A program made the position numbers and the translations under genes. The notes below the pieces were generated by a model. That model made no database searches, was not told the origin of the DNA, and saw only the letters and a program-made list of their open reading frames with translations. Shown here one piece after another: positions 54,867-63,192 of a DNA stretch of 64,000 nt. This stretch comes from an uncultured Anaeromassilibacillus sp. (GTDB lineage Bacteria > Bacillota > Clostridia > Oscillospirales > Acutalibacteraceae), in contig CAKNKY010000004.1 of the NCBI GenBank assembly GCA_930987725.1, forward strand, positions 1 to 64,000, read 5' to 3'. The first letter of the stretch is position 1. Each line of letters begins with the position of its first letter.

Positions 54867-55931
54867 ATGGCCGCACTGGTAAAAAAGTATCGAATCGGGA
54901 AAAACCGCCTGGCGCAGGGTTTGCTCCGCGGCTTTTCCCTCACGGACGAGGGAAAGCTCCACACAAGCGGGAACAGTGTCCGCCATCTGCTCTATCTGGC
55001 TGCCCTTGACGGGGCGGAACGCGATTGCGAGTGGGGGCGGCTGGCCTTCCGGGCGGAGCTCGGCGAGAATATGGCGCTGAATGTGCGCGCGTTCGCCTCG
55101 AACGACGACGTGTTTGTGCGAAAAGGCGAGGTCACGGTGTTCGATGCGTTCTTTCTGGACGCGGAGGTGGCCGACGAGACGAAGGACGCCCTCTTTGAGG
55201 CGGCGGACTGCCGCTCCGCTTCCGGTGTGAGCGATCTGCTGCTCAACGGCCTCTCCGGCCGGTATCTCTGGATCAGCGTGGAAGTTTTGGGCGAAGGGGA
55301 AGCCTGCCTGTGGGATTTCCGGGTGTATTCCCCCGAAGACAATTTCTTCAACAGTTTCCCGGAGGTCTACCGCACGGACGGGGCGTTTTTCCGCCGCTAT
55401 CTCGCCGTGTTCAATGTGATGTACGCCGATTTCCAGGAAAAGATCGACGCCCTCGCGGAGGTCGTGGATCCGGACACCGCCCCGGCGCGGCTTCTGCCGG
55501 TGCTGGCCGGCTGGCTCGGGCTGGAACTCGACGGCGACTTTTTGGGCGAGGAGCGGCTTCGCCGCCTGCTCAAAGCCGCGTTTTCGCTGATCTCCGTGAA
55601 GGGGACGCGGCGCGCGGTGGAGGGCATTGTGCGGATCGTCACGGACGCGCCTGTCTATCTTCTGGAGCGTGTGGCGCCCAGCGGGGCGGAAAGCCCCTAT
55701 GACTTTGCCGTGCTGATCCAGTGTGAGCCGGACGATCGGCTGTATGCCGGTCTGAAATTCCTGATTGATCAGTTTAAGCCGCTGCGCAGCAGGGTAAACC
55801 TGATTTTTCTCGGCCCGTGCGGCCGTCTGGATTCCTATGCCTGTCTGGATCTCAACGCGAGCGTGCTGGAGCCACAGACAGGGCGGATCGACGGCGGCGC
55901 TGCTCTGAACGGCTTGGTCTGCCTGCAGTAA
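54867..55931 (+). CDS. tail protein I (gpI-like) baseplate component
   Basis: 'FPEVYRT...RRYLAVFNVMYADFQEKIDALAEVVDPDTAPARLLPVLAGWLGLELD...RRLLKAAFSLISVKGTRRAVEGIVRIVTD'. Confidence 0.92.
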   Translation: MAALVKKYRIGKNRLAQGLLRGFSLTDEGKLHTSGNSVRHLLYLAALDGAERDCEWGRLAFRAELGENMALNVRAFASNDDVFVRKGEVTVFDAFFLDAEVADETKDALFEAADCRSASGVSDLLLNGLSGRYLWISVEVLGEGEACLWDFRVYSPEDNFFNSFPEVYRTDGAFFRRYLAVFNVMYADFQEKIDALAEVVDPDTAPARLLPVLAGWLGLELDGDFLGEERLRRLLKAAFSLISVKGTRRAVEGIVRIVTDAPVYLLERVAPSGAESPYDFAVLIQCEPDDRLYAGLKFLIDQFKPLRSRVNLIFLGPCGRLDSYACLDLNASVLEPQTGRIDGGAALNGLVCLQ

Positions 55932-56041
55932 GCCGATCCCGCCGCAGGGCGGCGTGTGCGGAAATCGTTGGCGCCGGGGGCCTCTTTTTTTAGGGGAGAG
56001 CCGCGGTGTGCCGTATCAATAAGCTTAGGAGGAACGGTGCA

Positions 56042-56341
56042 ATGACAATTTCATCCACGATAAAGGACAATGAGGCACTGCTTCAGATTGACGGGCGTGT
56101 CGATACGAACACCAGTCCGCAGCTGCAAAGCGCCATTCTGAACGCGTTCCAGCGCTCTTCCCGCCTTGTGCTCGATTTTGCCAAGGTGCCTTACATCAGC
56201 AGCGCCGGCCTGCGCGCGCTGCTCATCGGCCAGAAAACGGCGAATTCGAAGCGCGCCGTGATGGAGCTCATCCATGTCAGCCCCACGGTGATGACGATTC
56301 TGCAGTCCGTCGGCTTTGCCGATATCCTCACCATCCGCTGA
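56042..56341 (+). CDS. STAS-domain anti-sigma factor antagonist
   Basis: 'LQIDGRVDTNTSPQLQSAILNA...LVLDFAKVPYISSAGLRALLIGQKTA' with conserved phosphorylatable Ser; ATG 56042 with AGGAGG. Confidence 0.95.
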   Translation: MTISSTIKDNEALLQIDGRVDTNTSPQLQSAILNAFQRSSRLVLDFAKVPYISSAGLRALLIGQKTANSKRAVMELIHVSPTVMTILQSVGFADILTIR

Positions 56342-56355
56342 AATCTGCAGGTTGC

Positions 56356-56414
56356 AACGCCTGCCGCAGCGCATTCCCGCCGTGTGCGGGAAGGGCTGCG
56401 GCAGGCGTTTTTTG
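56356..56414 (+). terminator. intrinsic terminator after the STAS gene
   Basis: 15-bp stem AACGCCTGCCGCAGC/GCTGCGGCAGGCGTT with inner stem, T6 tract. Confidence 0.93.
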
Positions 56415-56460
56415 TACGGCAGCACGCAAAACAGCCTTCTCCCAAAATGATGCACGAAAA

Positions 56461-56503
56461 TCGGCCCCAAAAGGAAGCTGCTTTTGCTTCCTTTTGGGGC
56501 CGA
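56461..56503. terminator. 18-bp perfect inverted repeat, probable (bi)directional terminator
   Basis: TCGGCCCCAAAAGGAAGC/GCTTCCTTTTGGGGCCGA, 7-nt loop, between convergent STAS and phosphatase genes. Confidence 0.75.
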
Positions 56504-56573
56504 TATCTCTTTCTGCCTTTTGTGAAGATTGCTGCTGCCTGTGCGGTGAAAAACGCAGTGTGAAGCGGTTTTC

Positions 56574-58007
56574 TCAGCGCACTTCAAGCGCCAGCATCGT
56601 GATGTCGTCGAACTGCTCCGCACCGGCGGTAAACTCGTTCATCGAGGTTTTCACGGCGGCCAGAAGATCCTCCGGCTGAAGGGCGGCGCCTTTGTTCAGC
56701 GCGGCCTTCAGGCGATCCTCGCCGTAAAGCTCGCTTGCAGCGTTGAAGGCTTCTGTGACGCCGTCTGTGTAGAGGAACAGGCGATCGCCGTGGGCGAGCT
56801 GTATCGTCTCCTCCTTGTAGCGCATGCCCTCGAGGCCGGCCAGCACGAAGCCCGGCTTGACCTGCAGGAATTCATAGCTCTGGCCGCTGCGCATGAGGAG
56901 CGGCGGGTTGTGCCCGGCGTTCACGAATGTGAAGGCAAGCGTATCCAGATCCAGCACGCCCATGAAGGAGGTCACGAACATGGCCTCGCCGTTGTTCTCA
57001 CAGAGCTGGTTGTTCACGCGCGTGAAGACCTCGCCCAGCGGGATGCCCGGCTGCGTCTGGTTCTTGATCAGCGTCTTGGCGATGACCATAAAGAGGGCGG
57101 CCGGCACGCCTTTGCCGGAAACATCCGAAATCACGACGGCGAGGTGGCGATCGTCCACGAGAAAGAAATCATAGAAATCGCCGCCCACCTCCTTGGCAGG
57201 CTCCATCGTGGCGTAAACGTCGAATTCCTCCTTTTCCGGGAAGGCGGGGAAGATGCACGGCAGCATGTCGCGCTGGATGTTGCGGGCCACGTTCAGCTCG
57301 GCCTGCGTTTTCATCGCGCGCGAAGACCACGTCGCGTTCGAGAAGATGAGCCAGAACATCGCGCCGAACACCAGGCACAGAATCAGATAGAAGCAGATGA
57401 AGAGATACCCCGTCTGCGGCAGGAGCCCCACGGCCTGCACGATCTGCACGATGAAGAAGAAGCCGAAGCCTGCGATGAAGGGGATCGGCACATAGCGGCC
57501 CATCTTGTGCGACAGGATATTGTACACCTCCAGGAAGGTGCGGCGCAGGAACAGGAAGAACACGGCGCCCACAATGGCGGAGATCAGCGCCTTGATGAGC
57601 GTGAAGGGGATGAGGAAGCGGTAGCCTTCCGGCCCGTAGGGATCGATGCTGATCAGGCTCGTTGTGGTGATGCCTGTGAGGAACGACGACACGTTCGCGA
57701 TGAAGATGACCGTCACAATGGTGAACAGCTTCGTGCTCGCCGGTTCCTTGTAGAGGAAAAAGCACGGGATCGGCAGGAAGATCATCCACCCGAAGAAGAT
57801 GAAATAGTCAAACCACAGCGGACCCGTGAGCGAGCACCCGATGTACGCAAACAGGAAATAGCACAGCAGGGCGGCCAGCCAGCCCAGCCAGGCGGCAATG
57901 GGTTTTCGCTTGAGCTCGAGCGTGAAGTGGGTGAGGATCACGGCCAGGCATGCGGAGACAAGGCCGGCAGCCGCATACCAGAAGGGAACTTGCGTGAACA
58001 GATTCAT
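56574..58007 (-). CDS. SpoIIE/PP2C-family protein phosphatase with multi-TM N-terminus
   Basis: multiple N-terminal TM helices; 'KEVGGDFYDFFLVDDRHLAVVISDVSGKGVPAALFMV', 'DRLFLYTDGVTEAFN'. Confidence 0.95.
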   Translation of the reverse strand: MNLFTQVPFWYAAAGLVSACLAVILTHFTLELKRKPIAAWLGWLAALLCYFLFAYIGCSLTGPLWFDYFIFFGWMIFLPIPCFFLYKEPASTKLFTIVTVIFIANVSSFLTGITTTSLISIDPYGPEGYRFLIPFTLIKALISAIVGAVFFLFLRRTFLEVYNILSHKMGRYVPIPFIAGFGFFFIVQIVQAVGLLPQTGYLFICFYLILCLVFGAMFWLIFSNATWSSRAMKTQAELNVARNIQRDMLPCIFPAFPEKEEFDVYATMEPAKEVGGDFYDFFLVDDRHLAVVISDVSGKGVPAALFMVIAKTLIKNQTQPGIPLGEVFTRVNNQLCENNGEAMFVTSFMGVLDLDTLAFTFVNAGHNPPLLMRSGQSYEFLQVKPGFVLAGLEGMRYKEETIQLAHGDRLFLYTDGVTEAFNAASELYGEDRLKAALNKGAALQPEDLLAAVKTSMNEFTAGAEQFDDITMLALEVR

Positions 58008-58038
58008 GTTGGTACCTCCTTATGAGAAAATGCGGCGC

Positions 58039-61000
58039 TCAAATGCCGAAAGCGCCGAGCAGATCCAGATTTGTCAGGCACGTTGTCAGATATTCACGGC
58101 TGATATCAGGCCAGTGAAAGCCGCTGCTGCCCAGAATGCCGGAGGTCAGCCGGCAGGAGTAGTCGATCTCGAAATGGCCGGGGGTCGATTCCGTCAGCTC
58201 CGAGATGATGTCCACAAGCTTGCCCCGTTCCTCCGGGTCAGCCAGGATGCGCTCTGTCTTTTTCTGGAATGCGTCGTCCTCCACGCAGTCCACATGGTAG
58301 CCGATCGCTTCCAGGCTTTCAAAAATGACGCGGTAGGGCGTGCGCTTGTCGTTGAAAATATGGTAGATGATCTGGTCGGAATGCGCACCCGCAAATTTGC
58401 AGATCAGTTCCGCCGTGCAGTCCACGGGGGAATAGTCCACCGTGCTTTCCCACACGGAACGCGGGGCCATGCCGAGCTCAATGTAAGCCTTGAGCCGCGC
58501 CGTGAAGGCGTTTTTTGCGTGGTTGATCTGGAATTCGCCGTCCGAAAAGCGGCCCTGCAGGTTGCCCACGCGCAGGATGTGCGCGCGGATTCTGCCGTCG
58601 CGCACGGCGGTGAGCACCTCGCGCTCGCCCAGGAATTTGCTGGCGGCGTAATCGTTGGAGAGATCCTGCCGGAAATAGAAATCCTCCTCCGTCAGGCTCT
58701 CGCGCCGCTCCGTGCGTCCTTCCAGGCCGAACTGGCCGATCGTGGGCGTGGAGATGTGCAGCAAGGGGGCTTTCTGCGCGGCACACAGCTCCGCGAGACG
58801 GCGCACGCCGCCCACATTGATCTCATACATCATTTCGCCGTATGTAAAGTGCGAAACGTCCGCCGCGCAGTTGATCGCCAGGTCGAACGGCGGGAAATCC
58901 CCCTCCGCGATGCCGTCCCTGGTGAGGTCGCCCTCCACCACGATCAGGCGGCTGCCGAACAGGTCGTCATAGCTTTCGCCGAAATAGTAGAACAGCATGG
59001 TCTTGAGCCGCTCCTCCGCCGAAAGCTCTCCCTTGGCGCGCGCCAGGCAAAGCACAGCGCTCTCTGTGTGCTCCAGCAGCTCGCGCAGCACGTGCAGCCC
59101 CAGATACCCCGTGGCGCCCGCGAGCAGGATGCGCGCAGGCGGCGCGCCGAAGGCGATCTCCTGCTTCCACTCGAGCAGCGGGGAGAGGGAGGCGTAGTCA
59201 AAGGCGGCGATCTCCGGCCGCTCCTCCACCGCCTTCTCCTCCTGCAGGCTTTCGCACATGAGGCGCACCGTGGGGTTGGAAAAGATGGCTGCATATTTCA
59301 GGGGGATGCCTGCGGCCTCGGCTTCAATGGCCAGGTGTGCGGCCAGCAGGGAGTCCCCGCCCGTTTCAAAGAAGTTGTCGTCAATGCCCACGCGCTCCCG
59401 CTCGAGCAGGCGCGCGGCGATCCCGCACAGCTTTTCCTGCTGCACCGTCTCCGGCGCGTGGTATTCCACACTGTAGGAGACGGGCAGGGCGGCCAGCGCC
59501 TTGCGGTCCGTTTTGCCGTTCTGCGTGGTGGGCATTTCGGGAAGCTGCAGAAAAGCGGAGGGCACCATGTAATACGGCAGCTTGCGCGAGAGGGCCGCCT
59601 TCAGCTCGCCGTTCCCAATCGGCCGCGACGCTGTGAAAAAGCCGCACAGATACTGCGCTTTTTCCTCCTTGCGGAGCAGCACACAGCTCTGCGAAACGCC
59701 TTCGATCGAGGCCAGCACGGCCTCGATTTCGCCCAGCTCGATGCGCAGGCCGCGCAGCTTGACCTGGTTGTCGATGCGCCCGAGATAGGAGAGCTTACCC
59801 GTTTCGGTCCACTGTACGAGGTCGCCCGTGCGGTAATAGCGGCGTCCCTCGTGCGTAACGAAGCGCGCTTCCGTCTCCTGCGGCAGGTTGCGGTAGCCGC
59901 GGGCCAGGCCCACGCCGCTCACCCACAGCTCGCCCGGCACCCCGGCCGGCAGAAGCTGGCCGCGTTTGCCGCAGATGCGCGCCGCGAGGCCGCGCACAGG
60001 CTGCCCGAGCGTCACGGCCGGCCCGTCCGCCTCCGCGGCGGCCGTCACAATCGAGGCCTCCGTGGGGCCGTAGGCGTTCACGATATGCACCGTTTGCGAA
60101 AGGGCGCGCAGCTTTTCCCAGAGCTGCGGCTGGAAGGCTTCGCCGCCGCTCATCACCACGTCGAGTCCTTTCACCGCGTCGCGGAATTCCGCATATTCCA
60201 GATAGGAGAGCAGGCGCGAAGGTGTGGCATAAAGCACGTTGGCATGCTCCCGCTGCATCCGCAGGCCAAGTTTTGCGGGATTATCCAGCTCCTCCTGCGA
60301 GGCGAAGCAGACGGTGACGCCGTTGAGCAGCGGCGGGAAAATCTCCAGCACGGAGATGTCGAACGAGAACGAGCCGATGGCCAGAACCGTGCGCCCGGTG
60401 CGCACCGTGTCCTCCACCAGCGCACAGCTGTCCGGCCGGCAGAGGTTCACCAACCCGCCGTGTTCGATCAGCACGCCCTTGGGGCGGCCCGTCGTGCCGG
60501 AGGTGTAGATGCAATAGCAGAGCGATTCCGGCTTTGCGCGGGCTTCCGGTTCCGTTTCCGGCGCGCCGGTCGTGTCGCCGTAAAAGAGGACAGGCGTGCC
60601 CTCCGGCAGAAGGGAGACATACTCCGGCAGCGTGATGACGCAGGAGACGGCACTGTCCTCCACCATGTAGGCGATGCGGTCCTGCGGATAGGTCGGCTCC
60701 AGGAACACGAAGCCCTGCCCGGCCTTGAGAATGCCGAGGGCGGAGGCGAGCACACGCGCGCCGCGCGGCAGCATGATGGCCGCGAGCGTGTCGGGCTGCG
60801 AGCCGCGCGCGATCAGCGCGTTTGCCACTGCGTTTGACCGCAGGTCCAGCTCGCGGTAGGTGAAGCTGCCGTCCGTGCCGCGCGCCGCACAGCGGTCGGG
60901 CGTCAGCGATGATTGCCGGGCGAAGAGATCCGTCACCGTGTCGCGCGAAGGGGCAGGCAAGTCATCAAACCGGCCGAAGGCGTCAAGCAGCTCCCGCTCG

Positions 61001-62301
61001 CGCGGCGCTACCAGCGGGAAGGTGCCCAGCGCGCGCTCCGGCTCCGCCATGGAGAGCTCCAGCATCTGCAGGAGGCCCTCGTGCAGGCTCCGGATCTGCC
61101 GTTCGCCGTAAAGCGAACGGCGGCTGTCGTAAAAGACGGTGTACGCGCCGTCGAAGAGATCGAGCACGTGCAGGATCAGATCCCCCAGCATGGTGGCGGG
61201 ATCGCCGAACCAGACGTCCAGGGGAAACTCATATCCGGGCGTCTCGATCTTCGTTTTCTGATAGGAGACAGAGGCGTCGATGAGGTTCCGGTCCAGATCC
61301 TGGCGCGCGGAAAGATCCTCCACAATGCGGGTGAGCGGGTATTTCTTGTGTCGTGCCGCCCTCGAAGCGTTCGCGGCCAGCTTCCGGCAGAAGGAGAGGA
61401 AGCTTTCCTCCGGGTCCGGCGTGCAGCGCAGCGGCAGCTCCATCACAAACATGCCCACGGCGTCGCGCTCCGCGGCGCTGTCGCGGTTCAGGCGCGCCAT
61501 GCCCATCACCGCGTCGCGCGCGTCGGTGCGCAGCGCAAAGGAGAGGGCGAGAGAGGCCGTGAAGAGCAGGTGCGGCTGCAGACTGTGGGACGCGGCGAAC
61601 GATTTCACCCGGGCCGAAAAGTCGGCGGGCAGGTGAAACACGCGCCGCCAGGCGGAGCGATCCGCGCGCTGCTGCGGGTTCTGCACGGCGTCGCTCAGCT
61701 CCAGCCCGTCGAGTTCCGCCTGCCAGAAGGCGCGGTCCTCCGCGTACTGCGGGCCTGTCTCATACGCTTGCTCCGCAGGCAGAAATTCCAGCGGGGAGTG
61801 ATGGACGTGGTGCGGCGTCTTTCCCTCGCGCAGCAGGAGATAATTCGTGAAAATCTCAGACCAGATGAGGCCGGTCGCCCAGCCGTCGCACCAGATGTGG
61901 TGAAATTTGCAGAACAGGCCGTCCGCACCGTCCGTGAGGCGGACCAGACGAAAATCCACCAGCGGAGCTTCCAGCAGCCGGAAAGGCGTGTGGCCCCAGC
62001 GGCGGAAGGTTTCCTCCTGCTCCTGCACCGTGAGGCTGCGCAGGTCCTCCACGGGAAGCGGGCGAAAGCGGTAGGGTTCTATGTATTGGGAAAGGGAATC
62101 GCCGTTTGCAGCCAGCCGTGTCCTGACGCCGTCGTTTTCCTGCACAAAGAGGTTCACGGCCCGTTCCAGGCAGCCGTGATCCAGAGGTTCCCGGGCTTTC
62201 AGGACGAAATACAGCACATTGATGTCGCTGCCGGAGGCAACCATTTCCTGGGAATAAATATTCTGTTGGGCAAGGGAGAGCGGGTAAAGCGTTCCTTTCA
62301 T
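58039..62301 (-). CDS. monomodular nonribosomal peptide synthetase, C-A-T-R (terminal thioester reductase)
   Basis: C: HHIWCDGWATG; A: YTSGTTGRPKG, NAYGPTEAS, YRTGDLV, NGKTDRKAL; T: FFETGGDSLLAAHL; R: ILLAGATGYLGLHVL and YAASKFLGE; start refined to ATG 62301. Confidence 0.93.
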   Translation of the reverse strand: MKGTLYPLSLAQQNIYSQEMVASGSDINVLYFVLKAREPLDHGCLERAVNLFVQENDGVRTRLAANGDSLSQYIEPYRFRPLPVEDLRSLTVQEQEETFRRWGHTPFRLLEAPLVDFRLVRLTDGADGLFCKFHHIWCDGWATGLIWSEIFTNYLLLREGKTPHHVHHSPLEFLPAEQAYETGPQYAEDRAFWQAELDGLELSDAVQNPQQRADRSAWRRVFHLPADFSARVKSFAASHSLQPHLLFTASLALSFALRTDARDAVMGMARLNRDSAAERDAVGMFVMELPLRCTPDPEESFLSFCRKLAANASRAARHKKYPLTRIVEDLSARQDLDRNLIDASVSYQKTKIETPGYEFPLDVWFGDPATMLGDLILHVLDLFDGAYTVFYDSRRSLYGERQIRSLHEGLLQMLELSMAEPERALGTFPLVAPRERELLDAFGRFDDLPAPSRDTVTDLFARQSSLTPDRCAARGTDGSFTYRELDLRSNAVANALIARGSQPDTLAAIMLPRGARVLASALGILKAGQGFVFLEPTYPQDRIAYMVEDSAVSCVITLPEYVSLLPEGTPVLFYGDTTGAPETEPEARAKPESLCYCIYTSGTTGRPKGVLIEHGGLVNLCRPDSCALVEDTVRTGRTVLAIGSFSFDISVLEIFPPLLNGVTVCFASQEELDNPAKLGLRMQREHANVLYATPSRLLSYLEYAEFRDAVKGLDVVMSGGEAFQPQLWEKLRALSQTVHIVNAYGPTEASIVTAAAEADGPAVTLGQPVRGLAARICGKRGQLLPAGVPGELWVSGVGLARGYRNLPQETEARFVTHEGRRYYRTGDLVQWTETGKLSYLGRIDNQVKLRGLRIELGEIEAVLASIEGVSQSCVLLRKEEKAQYLCGFFTASRPIGNGELKAALSRKLPYYMVPSAFLQLPEMPTTQNGKTDRKALAALPVSYSVEYHAPETVQQEKLCGIAARLLERERVGIDDNFFETGGDSLLAAHLAIEAEAAGIPLKYAAIFSNPTVRLMCESLQEEKAVEERPEIAAFDYASLSPLLEWKQEIAFGAPPARILLAGATGYLGLHVLRELLEHTESAVLCLARAKGELSAEERLKTMLFYYFGESYDDLFGSRLIVVEGDLTRDGIAEGDFPPFDLAINCAADVSHFTYGEMMYEINVGGVRRLAELCAAQKAPLLHISTPTIGQFGLEGRTERRESLTEEDFYFRQDLSNDYAASKFLGEREVLTAVRDGRIRAHILRVGNLQGRFSDGEFQINHAKNAFTARLKAYIELGMAPRSVWESTVDYSPVDCTAELICKFAGAHSDQIIYHIFNDKRTPYRVIFESLEAIGYHVDCVEDDAFQKKTERILADPEERGKLVDIISELTESTPGHFEIDYSCRLTSGILGSSGFHWPDISREYLTTCLTNLDLLGAFGI

Positions 62302-62365
62302 AGGCCGAAATGTTCCTTTCTCATGTGGGGCGAAGCCAATGGGGCAGGGCGGTGTGCCCGCCTGC

Positions 62366-62818
62366 TCAGGCGCCGGCGGGAAACAGGATTTTCCGCATCG
62401 AGAAGCAGTTCTGGCTGTCCCGGTAGGCATAGGAAACCTCGTCCATGCTCTGGCGCACCATGTAAATGCCTAAACCGCCGATCTGCCGTTCCTCGGCGCT
62501 CAGCGTGAGATCCGGGTCCGGCCTGGAAAGCGGGTTGTAGGGCTTGCCGTGGTCCATAAACTCCACGAGGACGCTCAGCGGGCTGCCGCCGATCTCCCAT
62601 CGGATCGTGACGGGGCCGTGCCCCGCGGTATAGGCGTAGTGCGCGATGTTGACATAGATCTCCTCCACAGCAATGGCCAGCACGGTTTTCACTTCCTCGC
62701 TGCAGCCCAACGCGTCCAGAGGTTCCATCACGAAGCGGAGCACATCGTCGAGGTGATCTGTTTCCGCAGTGAGAGTCAGGGTTTTCGTCTTTGGAAAGTT
62801 CGTTGGAAGGTTTATCAA
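62366..62818 (-). CDS. RsbW-like anti-sigma regulatory factor (HATPase_c, Ser/Thr kinase)
   Basis: 'VLAIAVEEIYVNIAHYAY' N-box, 'EFMDHGKPYNP', 'GGLGIYMVRQSMDEVSY'. Confidence 0.92.
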   Translation of the reverse strand: MINLPTNFPKTKTLTLTAETDHLDDVLRFVMEPLDALGCSEEVKTVLAIAVEEIYVNIAHYAYTAGHGPVTIRWEIGGSPLSVLVEFMDHGKPYNPLSRPDPDLTLSAEERQIGGLGIYMVRQSMDEVSYAYRDSQNCFSMRKILFPAGA

Positions 62819-62916
62819 GGTATCACGCCCCTGTATTCAATTCCGGATGTGGCGGTTGCTTTTTTGGTGCGGGGGTTCCGTTTGCAGGCATAGCATACCC
62901 CTGTGCATCTCTTTCC

Positions 62917-62946
62917 ATTATAAAGCCCGGGTTTTCTTTTTGTAAA
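62917..62946 (-). promoter_or_regulatory. candidate sigma-A promoter of the rsbW-NRPS-phosphatase operon
   Basis: minus strand TTTACA (62941-62946) N18 TATAAT (62917-62922). Confidence 0.7.
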
Positions 62947-62972
62947 GCGGCTCCGCAGTTTTCGCGCCAAAC

Positions 62973-63017
62973 CTTTAGAAAATCTTTAAAAAATTGTCTG
63001 CTTTGTCCATGTATAAT
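62973..63017 (+). promoter_or_regulatory. promoter region with the same TTTAGAAAATCTTTA element as the CIS promoter
   Basis: CTTTAGAAAATCTTTAAAAAA from 62973, TATAAT -10 at 63012-63017; element-to--10 distance 38 bp, same as at 25338/25376. Confidence 0.65.
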
Positions 63018-63192
63018 AGAAAAAGAAAGAAAAAGCAGGCCTTTTTGCATTTCCCCATGCAGCCTGCCGCCGCCGGAAGCCGGGCCGTGTGACGCCTGTC
63101 TTCCTGCGGCAGAACAGCCCGGCGCCGGCCGCCGCGCCCGCCCTTGCGGGAGCGCCCCGGCCGAAAGCGCGAACCGGAAAGGAGAGGGAGAG

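Noticed and set aside
36933-55931. Prophage interpretation
   Set aside because: No capsid, portal, terminase, integrase, holin or lysin; presence of DUF4255, AAA ATPases and PAAR-like tip fits a CIS.
36933-55931. R-type tailocin/bacteriocin
   Set aside because: No lysis cassette and no tail-fibre/chaperone genes; the upstream membrane module and the AAA ATPases are not tailocin features.
55984-55991. T-tract after gpI as a CIS operon terminator
   Set aside because: No convincing stem immediately upstream; readthrough into STAS is equally likely.
57898-60837. 979-aa plus-strand ORF
   Set aside because: Antisense to the NRPS, which has unambiguous domain motifs; low-complexity His/Arg/Gln composition.
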